A stretch of DNA of 64,000 bases from Roseovarius aestuarii (GCF_019966515.1 NZ_JAIMIB010000005.1:1-64000), one strand, 5' to 3'. Positions 10,696 to 19,763 are shown, counted from the stretch's first letter. The notes: generated from the sequence alone by a model not told the origin. Numbers and translations are program-made.

Positions 10696-10827
10696 GTTGC
10701 GCGGCTCCGTTACTCTTCTGCGCCTCATAGGCCAAAGCCTTGCCCGGGAAAAGCCCCGCCCCCCGCTTCTTCCTGGCGAAAATACTCAAAAAACCTACAT
10801 TGGCCTCACCCAGCAACGGAGGCAAAC

Positions 10828-11157
10828 ATGGCTTATGACGAAGGACTGGCCGAACTGATGCGCGGCGATCTGGCCGAACTGCCGGGCCTGACCGAGAAAA
10901 AGATGTTCGGCGGGCTGTGTTTTCTGCAGCATGGCAACATGATCTGCGGCGTGCATGCGGGCGGCGCGATGTTCCGCGTCGGCAAGGAAAACGAGGCGGC
11001 GGCGCTTGACCTGAACGGGGTTGGCCCGATGACATTCACCGGTCGCAAGATGGGTGGCATGGTCGACGCCGATGACGGCGCGATGGCCGATGACCGGATC
11101 CGGCACGAACTGGTCAGCCTTGCCCTTGGGTTTGTCGCGACCCTGCCGCCGAAATAG
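10828..11157 (+). CDS. TfoX N-terminal domain-like protein
   Basis: Small protein of 109 residues resembling the TfoX N-terminal domain, with the block EKKMFGGLCFLQHGNMICGV and the later FTGRKMGGMV. In gammaproteobacteria TfoX links to competence; stand-alone domains in alphaproteobacteria have no proven role. ATG at 10828 is preceded by GGAGG, which fixes the start well within a longer open frame. It is followed by a ThiE-like gene after 70 bases. Confidence 0.78.
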   Translation: MAYDEGLAELMRGDLAELPGLTEKKMFGGLCFLQHGNMICGVHAGGAMFRVGKENEAAALDLNGVGPMTFTGRKMGGMVDADDGAMADDRIRHELVSLALGFVATLPPK

Positions 11158-11227
11158 CCGCTCAGATACGTGGACCAGCCACAATTTCCACGCTATAGCG
11201 GCGCAAACCCATGCAGGAGCGCCGACA

Positions 11228-11848
11228 ATGGCCGAACCAGAGCAGCCGCAACTTTATCTCATCACCCCGCCCGAGATTGAACTCAGCCGGTTTCCCGATC
11301 AGCTTGCCGCCGTGCTTGATGCCCATGACATCGCCTGTGTGCGCCTGAGCCTTGCCAGCCAGGATGAAGACCGCATTGCGCGCGCCGCCGATGCCTGCCG
11401 CGAGGTGACCCATGCCCGTGACGTGGCGCTGGTGATTGACAGCCACCTGATGCTGGTCGAACGGCTGGGTCTTGACGGTGTGCACCTGACCGACGGTGCG
11501 CGATCGCTGCGCGCTGCCCGCAAGGAACTTGGCCCCGATGCCATCGTCGGCAGCTTCTGTGGCACCTCGAAACACGAAGGGATGAATGCCGGTGAATCCG
11601 GGGCCGATTATATCAGCTTCGGCCCGGTCGGGGTCTCGGCGCTTGGCGACGGTGCCACCGCCGACAGCGCGCTTTTCGACTGGTGGTCGCAGATGATCGA
11701 ACTGCCCGTAGTGGCCGAGGGGCATCTGGACGCTGACCTGATACGCAACCTCGCGCCTGTCACCGATTTCTTCGGTATCGGCGCGGAAATCTGGTCGGCC
11801 GACGACCCCGGCTCTGCTCTTAAGGTGCTGTTGAGTGCGATGGAATGA
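11228..11848 (+). CDS. Thiamine phosphate synthase/TenI-like protein
   Basis: TIM-barrel protein of 206 residues in the ThiE/TenI superfamily, starting at ATG 11228 after CAGGAGC. Recognisable elements are YLITPP at strand 1, DGVHLTDGARSLRAAR, IVGSFCGTSKHEGMNAGESGADYISFGPV, and a phosphate-binding FFGIGAEIW near the C terminus. ThiE joins the thiazole and pyrimidine halves of thiamine; TenI-like members can lack this activity. No other thiamine genes are nearby and no TPP riboswitch was seen upstream, so the exact reaction is uncertain. Confidence 0.75.
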   Translation: MAEPEQPQLYLITPPEIELSRFPDQLAAVLDAHDIACVRLSLASQDEDRIARAADACREVTHARDVALVIDSHLMLVERLGLDGVHLTDGARSLRAARKELGPDAIVGSFCGTSKHEGMNAGESGADYISFGPVGVSALGDGATADSALFDWWSQMIELPVVAEGHLDADLIRNLAPVTDFFGIGAEIWSADDPGSALKVLLSAME

Positions 11849-11901
11849 TGAGATTCTAACTCCACTATAACATTTATTATCAATGCTTTAAAAGATAATG
11901 T

Positions 11902-12891
11902 TCACGCACCAATGGGGTTGTTCTCTGGCACCGCGATCACGCGGCTGCCCTCGACAAATGCCTTCAGGCTGAAATTCCACTTCGCGCCCGGCCAGTGTAT
12001 TGTCATCTCGCGTTTGCGCGGGCGATAGACGGCGGTGTAAAGCGTCCCGAAACCGGCTGAAAACGCGGTCGAGTAAAGCGGCGGCTTGAGAAATGCGTTG
12101 ATGAATTTTTCCTGCGTCTCGCGATGCAGGGTCAGGCGCTGCAACAGGTAGCGCTCACGTTCGACCGTCGCGGTGAACCGCGCATGGCTGACCCATTCGA
12201 CATTTTCCTGATGGTTCGTCGCCACGGCCGCATGGGTGATTACTGCAGGCCGGTCCGGTGCCATCATCACCGTCATGTAACGCCGCTTCGCATCCACCAC
12301 AGTCACGTTATAGCTCATATGGGTGGGCACGCGGGCCAGCACCTCGCCCGCCTCTTCCGCGGTCTTGCAGGTTTGCAGCACATAGCGCAGGATAATCGGC
12401 ACGCCGAACCCCTCGCCCACCACGCGGCGCCCGCCAAAGGTCAGCGATATGGCCAGGCCCGAGTCGTTGCAGCCATCGACCAGACCCCATAGCCCGTCAG
12501 AGGTACCCATCACCGCCCGGTCCAGCCAATTGGTGCGCACGATCAGGCTGTCAAAAGCTTGCGGGCTGTAATCGTAGTTGCGCACCATCACCGGCTGTGC
12601 GCCGGGCCAGATCGCCTGGGAACAACCCGAAAGATACGGCGGCGGACAATAAAAACTCAGAAATCGCGCCTGCTGATCGCCCCCACCTGCCAACTCGCAA
12701 AGCTTGTCGTAAAGCGGCACCAGCTCGGGCATATGCGTTTCCAGCGCCCGGCGGCATTCGAGGTATTTGGGACGGGCATTATCCCCTTCGCGCGACCACC
12801 AGCGCTGATAGTCGGGCCAGTACTCCGCAAAAATCCCGGCCCATTTGGGGCCGGGTTGATCTTCGGATATGGCGCGCCAGAGAACGTCCAT
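11902..12891 (-). CDS. C45-family autoproteolytic acyltransferase/hydrolase
   Basis: Ntn-hydrolase-like protein of 329 residues in the C45 (acyl-CoA:6-aminopenicillanate acyltransferase-like) family. The probable nucleophile is Cys90 in LSGCSQA, which would become N-terminal after self-cleavage. It is followed by the family motif PVMVRNYDYSP and by GLWGLVDGCNDSGLAISLTFGG. Known members cleave or transfer acyl groups on amide bonds. It is last in a tight minus-strand set: only 10 bases separate it from the ATP-grasp gene, which suggests action on the amide that ligase makes. The substrate is unknown. Confidence 0.8.
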   Translation of the reverse strand: MDVLWRAISEDQPGPKWAGIFAEYWPDYQRWWSREGDNARPKYLECRRALETHMPELVPLYDKLCELAGGGDQQARFLSFYCPPPYLSGCSQAIWPGAQPVMVRNYDYSPQAFDSLIVRTNWLDRAVMGTSDGLWGLVDGCNDSGLAISLTFGGRRVVGEGFGVPIILRYVLQTCKTAEEAGEVLARVPTHMSYNVTVVDAKRRYMTVMMAPDRPAVITHAAVATNHQENVEWVSHARFTATVERERYLLQRLTLHRETQEKFINAFLKPPLYSTAFSAGFGTLYTAVYRPRKREMTIHWPGAKWNFSLKAFVEGSRVIAVPENNPIGA

Positions 12892-12901
12892 ATCACGGCG
12901 C

Positions 12902-14386
12902 TTACATGATCTTGTGGTGGCTGTCGGTCAGTTCTTGCGCCGTTGGCAGGGGCCGCGCCGCGAATTGTGACTTGATACCGTGAATCCACCGTTTGGCACG
13001 CTCATTTAGCTTGAAACCGGGCGTCATCGATCGCCCACGCGTTACCAGTATGCCCAGATCAGCCCCTTCATAGCGGAAATCGCCGGGCTTCTGGATGCGC
13101 AGGAAGAAGGCTTCGTTCTCATTCTCGACCGCCCGACGGTGATAGTCGAAACGGTTGAACTCGACCCGACCGTCCTCGTCCATCCGGTAGATGCCGGTGG
13201 GTGGCGCCTGAGTGATCACGTCGACGCTGTCATCAGTGTGCTTGATCACCATCTGCGACCAGTTGTCGATCATGTCCGGATCGGCCCAGCGGGCGTTCAA
13301 TTCGTCCACATCCAGCTTGAATTTCTTCGAGCAGAATTCCAGCAGGTGGAACAGGAAGAGCGGCGCATCCGCATGGGCAAAGGCCGCATGGTTGGTCATC
13401 GATGACGCACCGGTGATGCGTGGATTCAGCTCGCCCAGCCAGATATCTCCGGTCTTCTTGTCGATCAGGAAATCCAACTCGAAATAGCCGCGATAGCCTT
13501 CCTTGCGCAGCTGTTCGCCGAACTTGAAGGTCAGATCGCGCGCCTGCTGGCGGACCTTGGGTGCAAATGCGGTCGAGAAGATTTCGTTACCGCACCAGCC
13601 GCCGCGATAGGGTGTCAGATCCTTGAACCCGACCAGTTCGGTCATCAGCGGGCCCACGATCGTGCCTTCCGAGGTAGCGCAGGCCTCGATCGCCGAGCCG
13701 CGGCAATCGATCCGCATCATGATCTTGATCTCGCCCTCGCCGACGATCTCGTGTTCATGTCGACGGAAATCGGCCTCGGACTTGATGAAGAACGTGGTGT
13801 GGCCGCTGTCGCCAAAGGCCGATTGCAACACCAGATCATGACCGATCCCGGCCTTTTCGCAAATCTTGCGCAGATGCGCGTAATCCTTGACCTCGCTCAG
13901 CGTATTGGGGACCGACGGCACCCCGGCCTTGTTGCCGATCCGGACGGTTTCGATCTTGTTGTCCATCTTGGTGCGCAGCTTGGCCTTGGGGAACCAGACC
14001 CTGCCGCCCAGTTCCTTGACCAGCCGCTCGGTTTCCTCGTCGAACATCAGGAAGACGAAATTGGGCTTGCCACCGCGCCGCTTGATCAGGTCGATCACTT
14101 CCTTGTGCTGCAACAGATAGTTGTTGATATCCTCGATCGACTGGAACTCGGCATGGGGCGCCTCGGAGGGTACGAAGGTGTTCGGATGCTGCCCGTCATA
14201 ACAATCTATATAGCTGATATACTTGAAATTCTTGGCCCATTCATCAATGCCCAGAAGGTTGAAGTTCGTGGCCGACACGAAATAGATCGGGTCCTCGCTG
14301 CGATGAAAATAACGCCGGATCTCCGAGATGTTCTTTAACACCTTGCGTGGCTTCGGCTTGCCTTTAGTTGAGGTTCTCTTGGCCAT
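12902..14386 (-). CDS. ATP-grasp ligase (biotin carboxylase-like)
   Basis: Protein of 494 residues with an ATP-grasp fold. The metal-binding stretch ELDFLIDKKTGDIWLGELNPR contains the ExNPR signature of the family, and LVLQSAFGDSGHTTF supplies the nucleotide-binding loop. No biotin attachment domain is present, so annotation as a carboxylase is doubtful; carboxylate-amine ligation is more typical of stand-alone ATP-grasp proteins. It sits 27 bases downstream of the PLP decarboxylase, which would make an amine, and 10 bases upstream of a C45 amidohydrolase-type protein. The start is ATG at 14386 after a strong purine run. The ligated substrates are not known. Confidence 0.8.
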   Translation of the reverse strand: MAKRTSTKGKPKPRKVLKNISEIRRYFHRSEDPIYFVSATNFNLLGIDEWAKNFKYISYIDCYDGQHPNTFVPSEAPHAEFQSIEDINNYLLQHKEVIDLIKRRGGKPNFVFLMFDEETERLVKELGGRVWFPKAKLRTKMDNKIETVRIGNKAGVPSVPNTLSEVKDYAHLRKICEKAGIGHDLVLQSAFGDSGHTTFFIKSEADFRRHEHEIVGEGEIKIMMRIDCRGSAIEACATSEGTIVGPLMTELVGFKDLTPYRGGWCGNEIFSTAFAPKVRQQARDLTFKFGEQLRKEGYRGYFELDFLIDKKTGDIWLGELNPRITGASSMTNHAAFAHADAPLFLFHLLEFCSKKFKLDVDELNARWADPDMIDNWSQMVIKHTDDSVDVITQAPPTGIYRMDEDGRVEFNRFDYHRRAVENENEAFFLRIQKPGDFRYEGADLGILVTRGRSMTPGFKLNERAKRWIHGIKSQFAARPLPTAQELTDSHHKIM

Positions 14387-14413
14387 GTTATCTGGTCCCT
14401 CCCTGATTGTTGT

Positions 14414-17146
14414 TTATTCTGCAGCCCGGCTGGCGGCACCCTGTCCCGCCTGGCGCGCTAACGCTTCGGACGAGAAGATGCGCAGGCCCAGATCGGGCCG
14501 GTAGCCGTGGATTTCGTTCACATCCAATGCCCGCATGAAATCAAGAATTTCATCCGAGATTACCTGCCCCGGCACGAGGATCGGAAAGCCCGGCGGATAG
14601 GGGATGATGAACGTGGCCGACACCATGTCGACCCCCTCCTGGGTTTTGGCGTTGTTCAAATCGACGTAATCGCAATTGCTTTCGTCATAACTCATGAAAA
14701 ACGCGGTCCGGATGTCACCTTCGGGCGTGGTCCCTTCGCTGCGAAACGCGTCGTGGAACCGGCTGAAATCCGGCAGCGGCGGCAGGTCTTCCATCAGGCT
14801 TTTCACCCGCTTGTCGAAGGCCCGCTGTTCCATTTGCGAGGCATCGTCCTGAAGGTCGTCAAGCTCCTGCGCGATCTGCACCAGCACCTCGATCAGATAG
14901 GCAACCGACGACCGCGTGGTGCCGATATTGGTCATGAAGAGGACGGTGTTGCGCGAGGTCTTGTTGATCTGGATGCCGAATTTTTCCATCAGAATCTTGG
15001 TCTTGAACGTATCGCCGTCCCAACCCGTACCGCCCACGGCCAGTGTGACCCGGCTGGCATCGAGCACGAATTCGTCCCTGGCCCAACTGTCCCAGATATC
15101 GTCCCAGCCCTGATCGGGTTCGTAATAGGACTTGATCCCGCTTTCGCGATGCTCCTCGGGGACCATATCGGACGCGGTTAATATCTTGAAATACTTCTGC
15201 AAAAGCGGATGCGTGGCAATCGCTTTGCGCATCGACAATGCCGCTTCGATCTGGCGCTGGACAAACTCGTACCCTTCCAGCTCCACCTGTCTGCGGCCCA
15301 CATCAAGCGAGGCGATGATCTGGTAGTTCGGCGAGGTGGAGGTATGGGTCATATAGGCTTCGTGAAAGCTCTGTTCGACCTCACCTTTGAAATCCTGATC
15401 ATGCACATGGATCATTGATCCCTGTCTCAGTGAAGTCAGGGTTTTATGCGTCGAATGCGTGGCATAGGCACGTACCCGTGCATCCGGCGGCGGCAGCAGG
15501 CGGGTATTCAGCAACGCCTCCATATCCGCGTCTTTCAACGCCTCCTGCTGCGCCTCATAGGCCGAGGCGGATTTGGTGGTGCGCAGATTCTCGCGCAGGA
15601 ACTCGGCCGTGGCCATGGCGGTGCGTTGGCGATAGATCGGGTTGAAACGCGCGAAGGCGAACCAGGCCTCATCCCACAGGAACACAAGGTCCTTTTTGAT
15701 CGCCAGGCATTCCTCCATGACGCGGCGCACATCATAAACCACCCCGTCGAAGGTGCAGTTGGTCAGCAAGAGCATCCGCACGCGGTCCAGCTTGCCCGCG
15801 GCCTTCAACTCCAGCAGTTGTTTCTTGATCTCCCGCACCGGCACGGCGCCATACATTGAATATTCATTCAGCGGATAGCTGTCGAGATAAACGACATTCG
15901 CCCCTGACAGCACCATGCCGTAATGGTGCGACTTGTGGCAGTCGCGATCCACCAGCACGATATCGCCGGGCCTGACCAGCGCCTGCACCACAATCTTGTT
16001 GCAGGTCGACGTGCCGTTGGTGGCAAAAAACGTCTGTTTCGACCCGAACGCCCGCGACGCATTTTCCTGTGCCTTCTTGATCGGCCCTACCGGCTCCAGC
16101 AGGCTGTCCAGCCCGCCGCTGGTGGCCGAGGTTTCGGCCAGAAAGATATTGGGCCCGTAAAACGCTCCCATATCCTGAATCCAGTGGCTGCGGCTGATCG
16201 ACTTACCGCGACTGATCGGCATCGCGTGGAAAACACCAGTGGGTTGTTTGGAATAATCCTTGAGTGCCGTGAAAAACGGGGTTTTGAACCGGGTCTGCAC
16301 GCCACGCAGGATATTGAGATGTAGTTCCTGAAAATCTTCCTGATTATAAAAAACCCGACGGCAGCGCCCCAGATCAAGCCCGGCAATCGCCTCGACCGAC
16401 CGATCGGTGATCAGGTAGCTGTCAAGCTCAGGGCGCACCTTGGCAATCAGGCGGGTCAGCTTTGGGCCGTAATCTTCGGGGCGCATCTCGTCGATATCTT
16501 CTTCGACATCCATCAGCGTCAGATAGCGTTGCAAAACCGAGATTTCGTTGCGCGACTTCAGCGCCAGACCGGGGCGTATCACCACCGCCTGAATATTATG
16601 GTTAAACAGGATGCCGATCAGCGCATCCTCGAAACTGGGCACGATCACCGGCTCATAATGAAACTGATCTTCGTTCCGGTGCATGCTTTGCAGCGAGCTG
16701 CGCAGCCAGCGTTCCTGATGCTCGTTGAGGTCATCAACCACCAGCACCTCGAAATAGGGCTTGGTCATCGCGCGGGCTTCGGGCGACAGCAGCGCTTCAT
16801 CTTCCAGTTCTTCGGTATCGGCCTCGTCCCGACCCAGCGGGATGGCGCGGCGGCGATAGGCACCCGAAATCAGCGCCCGCGTGATCCGCCGCACATTGAA
16901 CGCCAGATCTTCGAAATTGCGATGTTCGAAATGGCGCCGCAGATGATCGAAAGCGGTGATGCCCGGGAAGGCCCAGTAGGTTTCGATCGGCGCCAGTTGC
17001 TGTAGCAGGTCCTCGACCCGTGGCGTCAGTTTCTTTATGGTTTTTTCGTCGGGGGACCGGGCAAGCGCGTTTGCTACTTCATTCAAAGCACTCCAGCTGT
17101 CCGACCTGAGCTGAATGGCACTGAAATAATTGCTCATCGTCTTCAT
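14414..17146 (-). CDS. Orn/Lys/Arg-type PLP-dependent decarboxylase
   Basis: Protein of 910 residues in the fold-type I basic amino acid decarboxylase group. A receiver-like wing domain lies at about 115-210 (starting at EVLVVDDLNEHQ). The PLP domain has FATNGTSTCNKI, a WDEAWFAF segment with the cofactor Asp, and the Schiff-base lysine in THSTHKTLTSLRQG. A large C-terminal domain follows, with PYPPGFPILVPGQ. It is longer than E. coli CadA or AdiA (about 715-755). GGAGG ten bases before ATG 17146 supports this start. It heads the group with ATP-grasp and C45 genes. The amino acid used (Arg, Lys, Orn or another) cannot be told from these motifs. Confidence 0.88.
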   Translation of the reverse strand: MKTMSNYFSAIQLRSDSWSALNEVANALARSPDEKTIKKLTPRVEDLLQQLAPIETYWAFPGITAFDHLRRHFEHRNFEDLAFNVRRITRALISGAYRRRAIPLGRDEADTEELEDEALLSPEARAMTKPYFEVLVVDDLNEHQERWLRSSLQSMHRNEDQFHYEPVIVPSFEDALIGILFNHNIQAVVIRPGLALKSRNEISVLQRYLTLMDVEEDIDEMRPEDYGPKLTRLIAKVRPELDSYLITDRSVEAIAGLDLGRCRRVFYNQEDFQELHLNILRGVQTRFKTPFFTALKDYSKQPTGVFHAMPISRGKSISRSHWIQDMGAFYGPNIFLAETSATSGGLDSLLEPVGPIKKAQENASRAFGSKQTFFATNGTSTCNKIVVQALVRPGDIVLVDRDCHKSHHYGMVLSGANVVYLDSYPLNEYSMYGAVPVREIKKQLLELKAAGKLDRVRMLLLTNCTFDGVVYDVRRVMEECLAIKKDLVFLWDEAWFAFARFNPIYRQRTAMATAEFLRENLRTTKSASAYEAQQEALKDADMEALLNTRLLPPPDARVRAYATHSTHKTLTSLRQGSMIHVHDQDFKGEVEQSFHEAYMTHTSTSPNYQIIASLDVGRRQVELEGYEFVQRQIEAALSMRKAIATHPLLQKYFKILTASDMVPEEHRESGIKSYYEPDQGWDDIWDSWARDEFVLDASRVTLAVGGTGWDGDTFKTKILMEKFGIQINKTSRNTVLFMTNIGTTRSSVAYLIEVLVQIAQELDDLQDDASQMEQRAFDKRVKSLMEDLPPLPDFSRFHDAFRSEGTTPEGDIRTAFFMSYDESNCDYVDLNNAKTQEGVDMVSATFIIPYPPGFPILVPGQVISDEILDFMRALDVNEIHGYRPDLGLRIFSSEALARQAGQGAASRAAE

Positions 17147-17225
17147 GAAACATCGTCCTCCCTTTCGTTTTCGCAACTGCGATCAACCGGCACCCTCCCC
17201 GGTGCCAATCGCCGCAATTGTCGCA

Positions 17226-17250
17226 AAGGACGCATGTTGCACGCGTCCTT
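17226..17250 (-). terminator. Possible terminator hairpin after the nitrilase-family gene
   Basis: An eight-base stem (AAGGACGC paired with GCGTCCTT) with a nine-base loop overlaps the stop codon of the amidase gene and precedes the decarboxylase gene. A second hairpin, GGCACC/GGTGCC, lies at 17189-17206. Neither has a long T tract, so termination would be partial at best. Confidence 0.4.
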
Positions 17251-18265
17251 ACCCGCTGGCGGTTTTATCCACAGTCGGGATTTTCTGAACCTGCCCGGCA
17301 TCGTCATTTGCCGGGCTATGCCCCGCCGCCGGCGTTTCGATGCGCGGGTCCGTCAATATCAACGGGGCACCTTTTTCCCACTGTTTGGGCATTTCCAGCG
17401 GTCCCAGCGTCTGCAAATAGGCATCGGCCCCGCTGGCGCGGTCATAGACCGGGAATTCCACCTCGCGGTCGCGGAAGCTTTTCAGGACCTGCCCGAGGCC
17501 TTTCATGCCGGTATTGCGCTGCCGCCGCACCTGATCCAGATCGATCTCGATGGGGAAGATATCTTCTTGCCCGGCGGCCTGATGCAACACCTGCGCCGAT
17601 GGGTCCACGACGCAGGATTTACCCACCCCGCCCGAGCCCAATCCGTTCACATCGAACACGTAGCACTGGAATTGCGCCGCCGTGGCCCGCGCAATCGCCA
17701 GTTCCGCGTCACGGTCAGTTGTGCCGGTCAGTACCGGGTGCAACAGCACTTCGACGCCCTGCGCGGTCAGGTGACGCGTGGTTTCTGGGAACCAGATGTC
17801 ATAGCAGATCGACAGGCCGAAGCGGCCCACATATGGCACATCGAAAATACAGAACTCGGTGCCTGCTGAAACGCCAGCCTCGTACGGCCTGAACGGGAAC
17901 ATCTTGCGATAGGTCGACACGATTTCGCCCTCGGGGTTGATCACCACCGAGGTGTTGTAGATCCGCCCGTCCGCTGCGGTTTCAAACATCGAACCGGGTA
18001 TCAGCCAGATATTGTGCCGCTTGGCATCTTCCTGCAAAAGCCGGATCGTGTCGTTTTCCAGCGGCTGCGCGAATTTCGTCAGCGGGCCATAGGCCGCCAG
18101 TTCGCTGAACAAAACCATCTGCGTCCAGGGAAACCGGGCCATGGCCAAATCAATCTTATGCCGCAGCGCGTCCACGTTCGGATGGGCGGCGGCGACATGC
18201 ATCTGGATGCCTGCAATCGCAAAAGGGGTCACGTCTGTCGTCCTCGAGATGCCCGTAAGGCTCAT
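17249..18265 (-). CDS. Carbon-nitrogen hydrolase (nitrilase superfamily amidase)
   Basis: Cytosolic amidase of 338 residues with the full nitrilase triad: Glu55 in LFSELAAYGP, Lys121 in STYRKMFPF, and Cys154 in LSICYDIWFPE. Members include N-carbamoylputrescine and other amidases. Lying upstream of an Orn/Lys/Arg decarboxylase, it could act on an amide or carbamoyl derivative of the same polyamine-like product. ATG at 18265 is chosen because conserved sequence begins about 15 residues later and the long upstream extension is low quality; no strong ribosome site is visible. The C-terminal 30 residues look disordered. Confidence 0.85.
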   Translation of the reverse strand: MSLTGISRTTDVTPFAIAGIQMHVAAAHPNVDALRHKIDLAMARFPWTQMVLFSELAAYGPLTKFAQPLENDTIRLLQEDAKRHNIWLIPGSMFETAADGRIYNTSVVINPEGEIVSTYRKMFPFRPYEAGVSAGTEFCIFDVPYVGRFGLSICYDIWFPETTRHLTAQGVEVLLHPVLTGTTDRDAELAIARATAAQFQCYVFDVNGLGSGGVGKSCVVDPSAQVLHQAAGQEDIFPIEIDLDQVRRQRNTGMKGLGQVLKSFRDREVEFPVYDRASGADAYLQTLGPLEMPKQWEKGAPLILTDPRIETPAAGHSPANDDAGQVQKIPTVDKTASG

Positions 18266-18402
18266 GGGTGGAGGTCGAGTGTTACATACCCGTTCGGGAC
18301 AGTCCACAGCGACGTGGCAACAATTTTTGGCAATCTTGCACACGCGTGTCTTTGCATAACGAATACCCGCAAGACGCGTCACGATAATAACTATTGCCGG
18401 TC

Positions 18403-18444
18403 TCAATATTGACAAGCGGTTGTAGTGTGGTCTTTCAATATTCT
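18403..18444 (+). promoter_or_regulatory. Putative promoter/operator region of the BenE-like gene
   Basis: A TTGACA (18409-18414) sits within the perfect palindrome TCAATATTGA (18403-18412). A second near copy, TCAATATTCT, occupies 18435-18444, exactly 32 bases on. The spacing equals about three helical turns and the second copy lies where a -10 or start site would be, so a repressor could cover the promoter. The -10 element itself is poor. Confidence 0.4.
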
Positions 18445-18458
18445 CGAGGATAACGAGT

Positions 18459-19634
18459 ATGACAGAAACGCCCGGCCCTATGCCGCCCGCCCAGACCGTT
18501 TCGACCGGCTTTGTCGTGGCCATCGTGGGCTTTTTCAGCTCCTTTCCGATCCTGCTGCAAGGGATGGATGCGATGGGGGCGGATCATGATCAGGCGGCCT
18601 CGGGGCTGATGGCAGCCGCGTTGTCGATGGGCATCGCTGGCATTTTCCTGAGTCTCTGGACGAAAAAACCGGTCAGTGTTGCCTGGTCCACCCCCGGTGC
18701 AGCGCTTCTTGCGGTCAGTGCCACGCCGCAATTCGGTTTCGAAGCCGCCGTCGGTGCCTTCTTGATCGCCGGTTTCATGACTGTGCTGGCCGGAATTGTG
18801 CGCCCTATCGGTCGGGCGATCGCCCTGATCCCGGGGCCGTTGGCGCAGGCCATGCTGTCGGGTGTGCTGTTATCGATCTGCGTCGTACCATTTCAGGCAG
18901 CAGCGCAGGATCCGTGGATGGCCCTGCCGATTATCGCAACCTGGTTTGCCATAAGCCGGATCAACCGGCTGGTGGCCGTGCCTGCCACCGTGCTGATGGC
19001 GGCACTGATGGTACTCTTCAGCACCGGTTTCGCCGTGCCCCTGCCCGACGCGCCCTTCACGCAGCTGGTTGTTGTCCGCCCGGTCTTCACTCTAGATGCC
19101 ACGCTGGGTATCGCGCTGCCGCTTTTCATCGTCACCATGGCCACCCAGAATATTCCCGGTCTCGCTGTGATGCGCAGCTATGGTTACGCGCCTGCACCGG
19201 GGCCACTTTTGTCCGCTGTCGGCGGGGCCAGCATGATCTCGGGCCTGCTGGGGGCACCGGCCACCTGCCTGGCCGCGATCACCGCCGCGATGTGCTCGAA
19301 CGAGGACAGCCACCCGAACCCGGCGCTGCGTTACTGGTCGGCAGCGATGGCCGGACTGTTCTATTGCCTGCTGGGAATCTTCGCCGCAATCATCACCACT
19401 TTTGCCGCCGCCGCGCCCCCGCTGCTGCTGGGAACACTGGCCGGTATCGCGCTGCTCGGGGTTTTCGCCAGCAGCGCCCTTGCCGCCTTTGATGATGCGG
19501 AATATCGCGAAGCCGCCGCGATTACCTTCCTGATCACCGCATCGGGGGTCTCCGTCTTTGGCCTGAGTGCCGCGGTCTGGGGGCTGATCGGGGGCGGGAT
19601 CGTGCAGATCGTCAAACGCCGCAGCGCCGGATAA
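18459..19634 (+). CDS. BenE-family benzoate/proton symporter-like protein
   Basis: Polytopic inner-membrane protein of 391 residues with about twelve hydrophobic segments. BenE-like features include the N-terminal FFSSFPILLQGMDAMG region, LSVAWSTPGAALL, and the conserved MATQNIPGLAVMRSYGY and GAPATCLAAITAAMC blocks. BenE proteins import benzoate or related aromatic acids with protons. No benzoate-degradation genes are nearby, so the substrate is open. The start at ATG 18459 follows GAGGATAACGAGT. It is divergent from the amidase gene across about 190 bases. Confidence 0.82.
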   Translation: MTETPGPMPPAQTVSTGFVVAIVGFFSSFPILLQGMDAMGADHDQAASGLMAAALSMGIAGIFLSLWTKKPVSVAWSTPGAALLAVSATPQFGFEAAVGAFLIAGFMTVLAGIVRPIGRAIALIPGPLAQAMLSGVLLSICVVPFQAAAQDPWMALPIIATWFAISRINRLVAVPATVLMAALMVLFSTGFAVPLPDAPFTQLVVVRPVFTLDATLGIALPLFIVTMATQNIPGLAVMRSYGYAPAPGPLLSAVGGASMISGLLGAPATCLAAITAAMCSNEDSHPNPALRYWSAAMAGLFYCLLGIFAAIITTFAAAAPPLLLGTLAGIALLGVFASSALAAFDDAEYREAAAITFLITASGVSVFGLSAAVWGLIGGGIVQIVKRRSAG

Positions 19635-19693
19635 CGTGCAAGGCGACCACAGGCGTTTTCGCTTATTTGCCGTGATGGTTGAATAGTAACGCT

Positions 19694-19721
19694 TTGGATT
19701 CGCGCGCTCTGCCGCTATCAT
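19694..19721 (+). promoter_or_regulatory. Putative promoter of the protease-STAND-nuclease cassette
   Basis: TTGGAT at 19694-19699 and TATCAT at 19716-19721 are separated by 16 bases, a plausible sigma-70 pair. Transcription would begin near 19728, ahead of a short leader frame with a good ribosome site. Assigned by eye only. Confidence 0.35.
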
Positions 19722-19763
19722 CCCGCCATTGTATTTACGACCAGTATTTTCAGGAGCGGGATT

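Noticed and set aside
10210-10827. Upstream extension of the TfoX-like frame
   Set aside because: It is antisense to trmJ and the GGAGG-preceded ATG at 10828 gives the family-standard protein.
11849-11901. AT-rich near-palindrome between ThiE-like and C45 genes as a terminator
   Set aside because: The stem is interrupted and AT-rich with no clear T tract for either strand.
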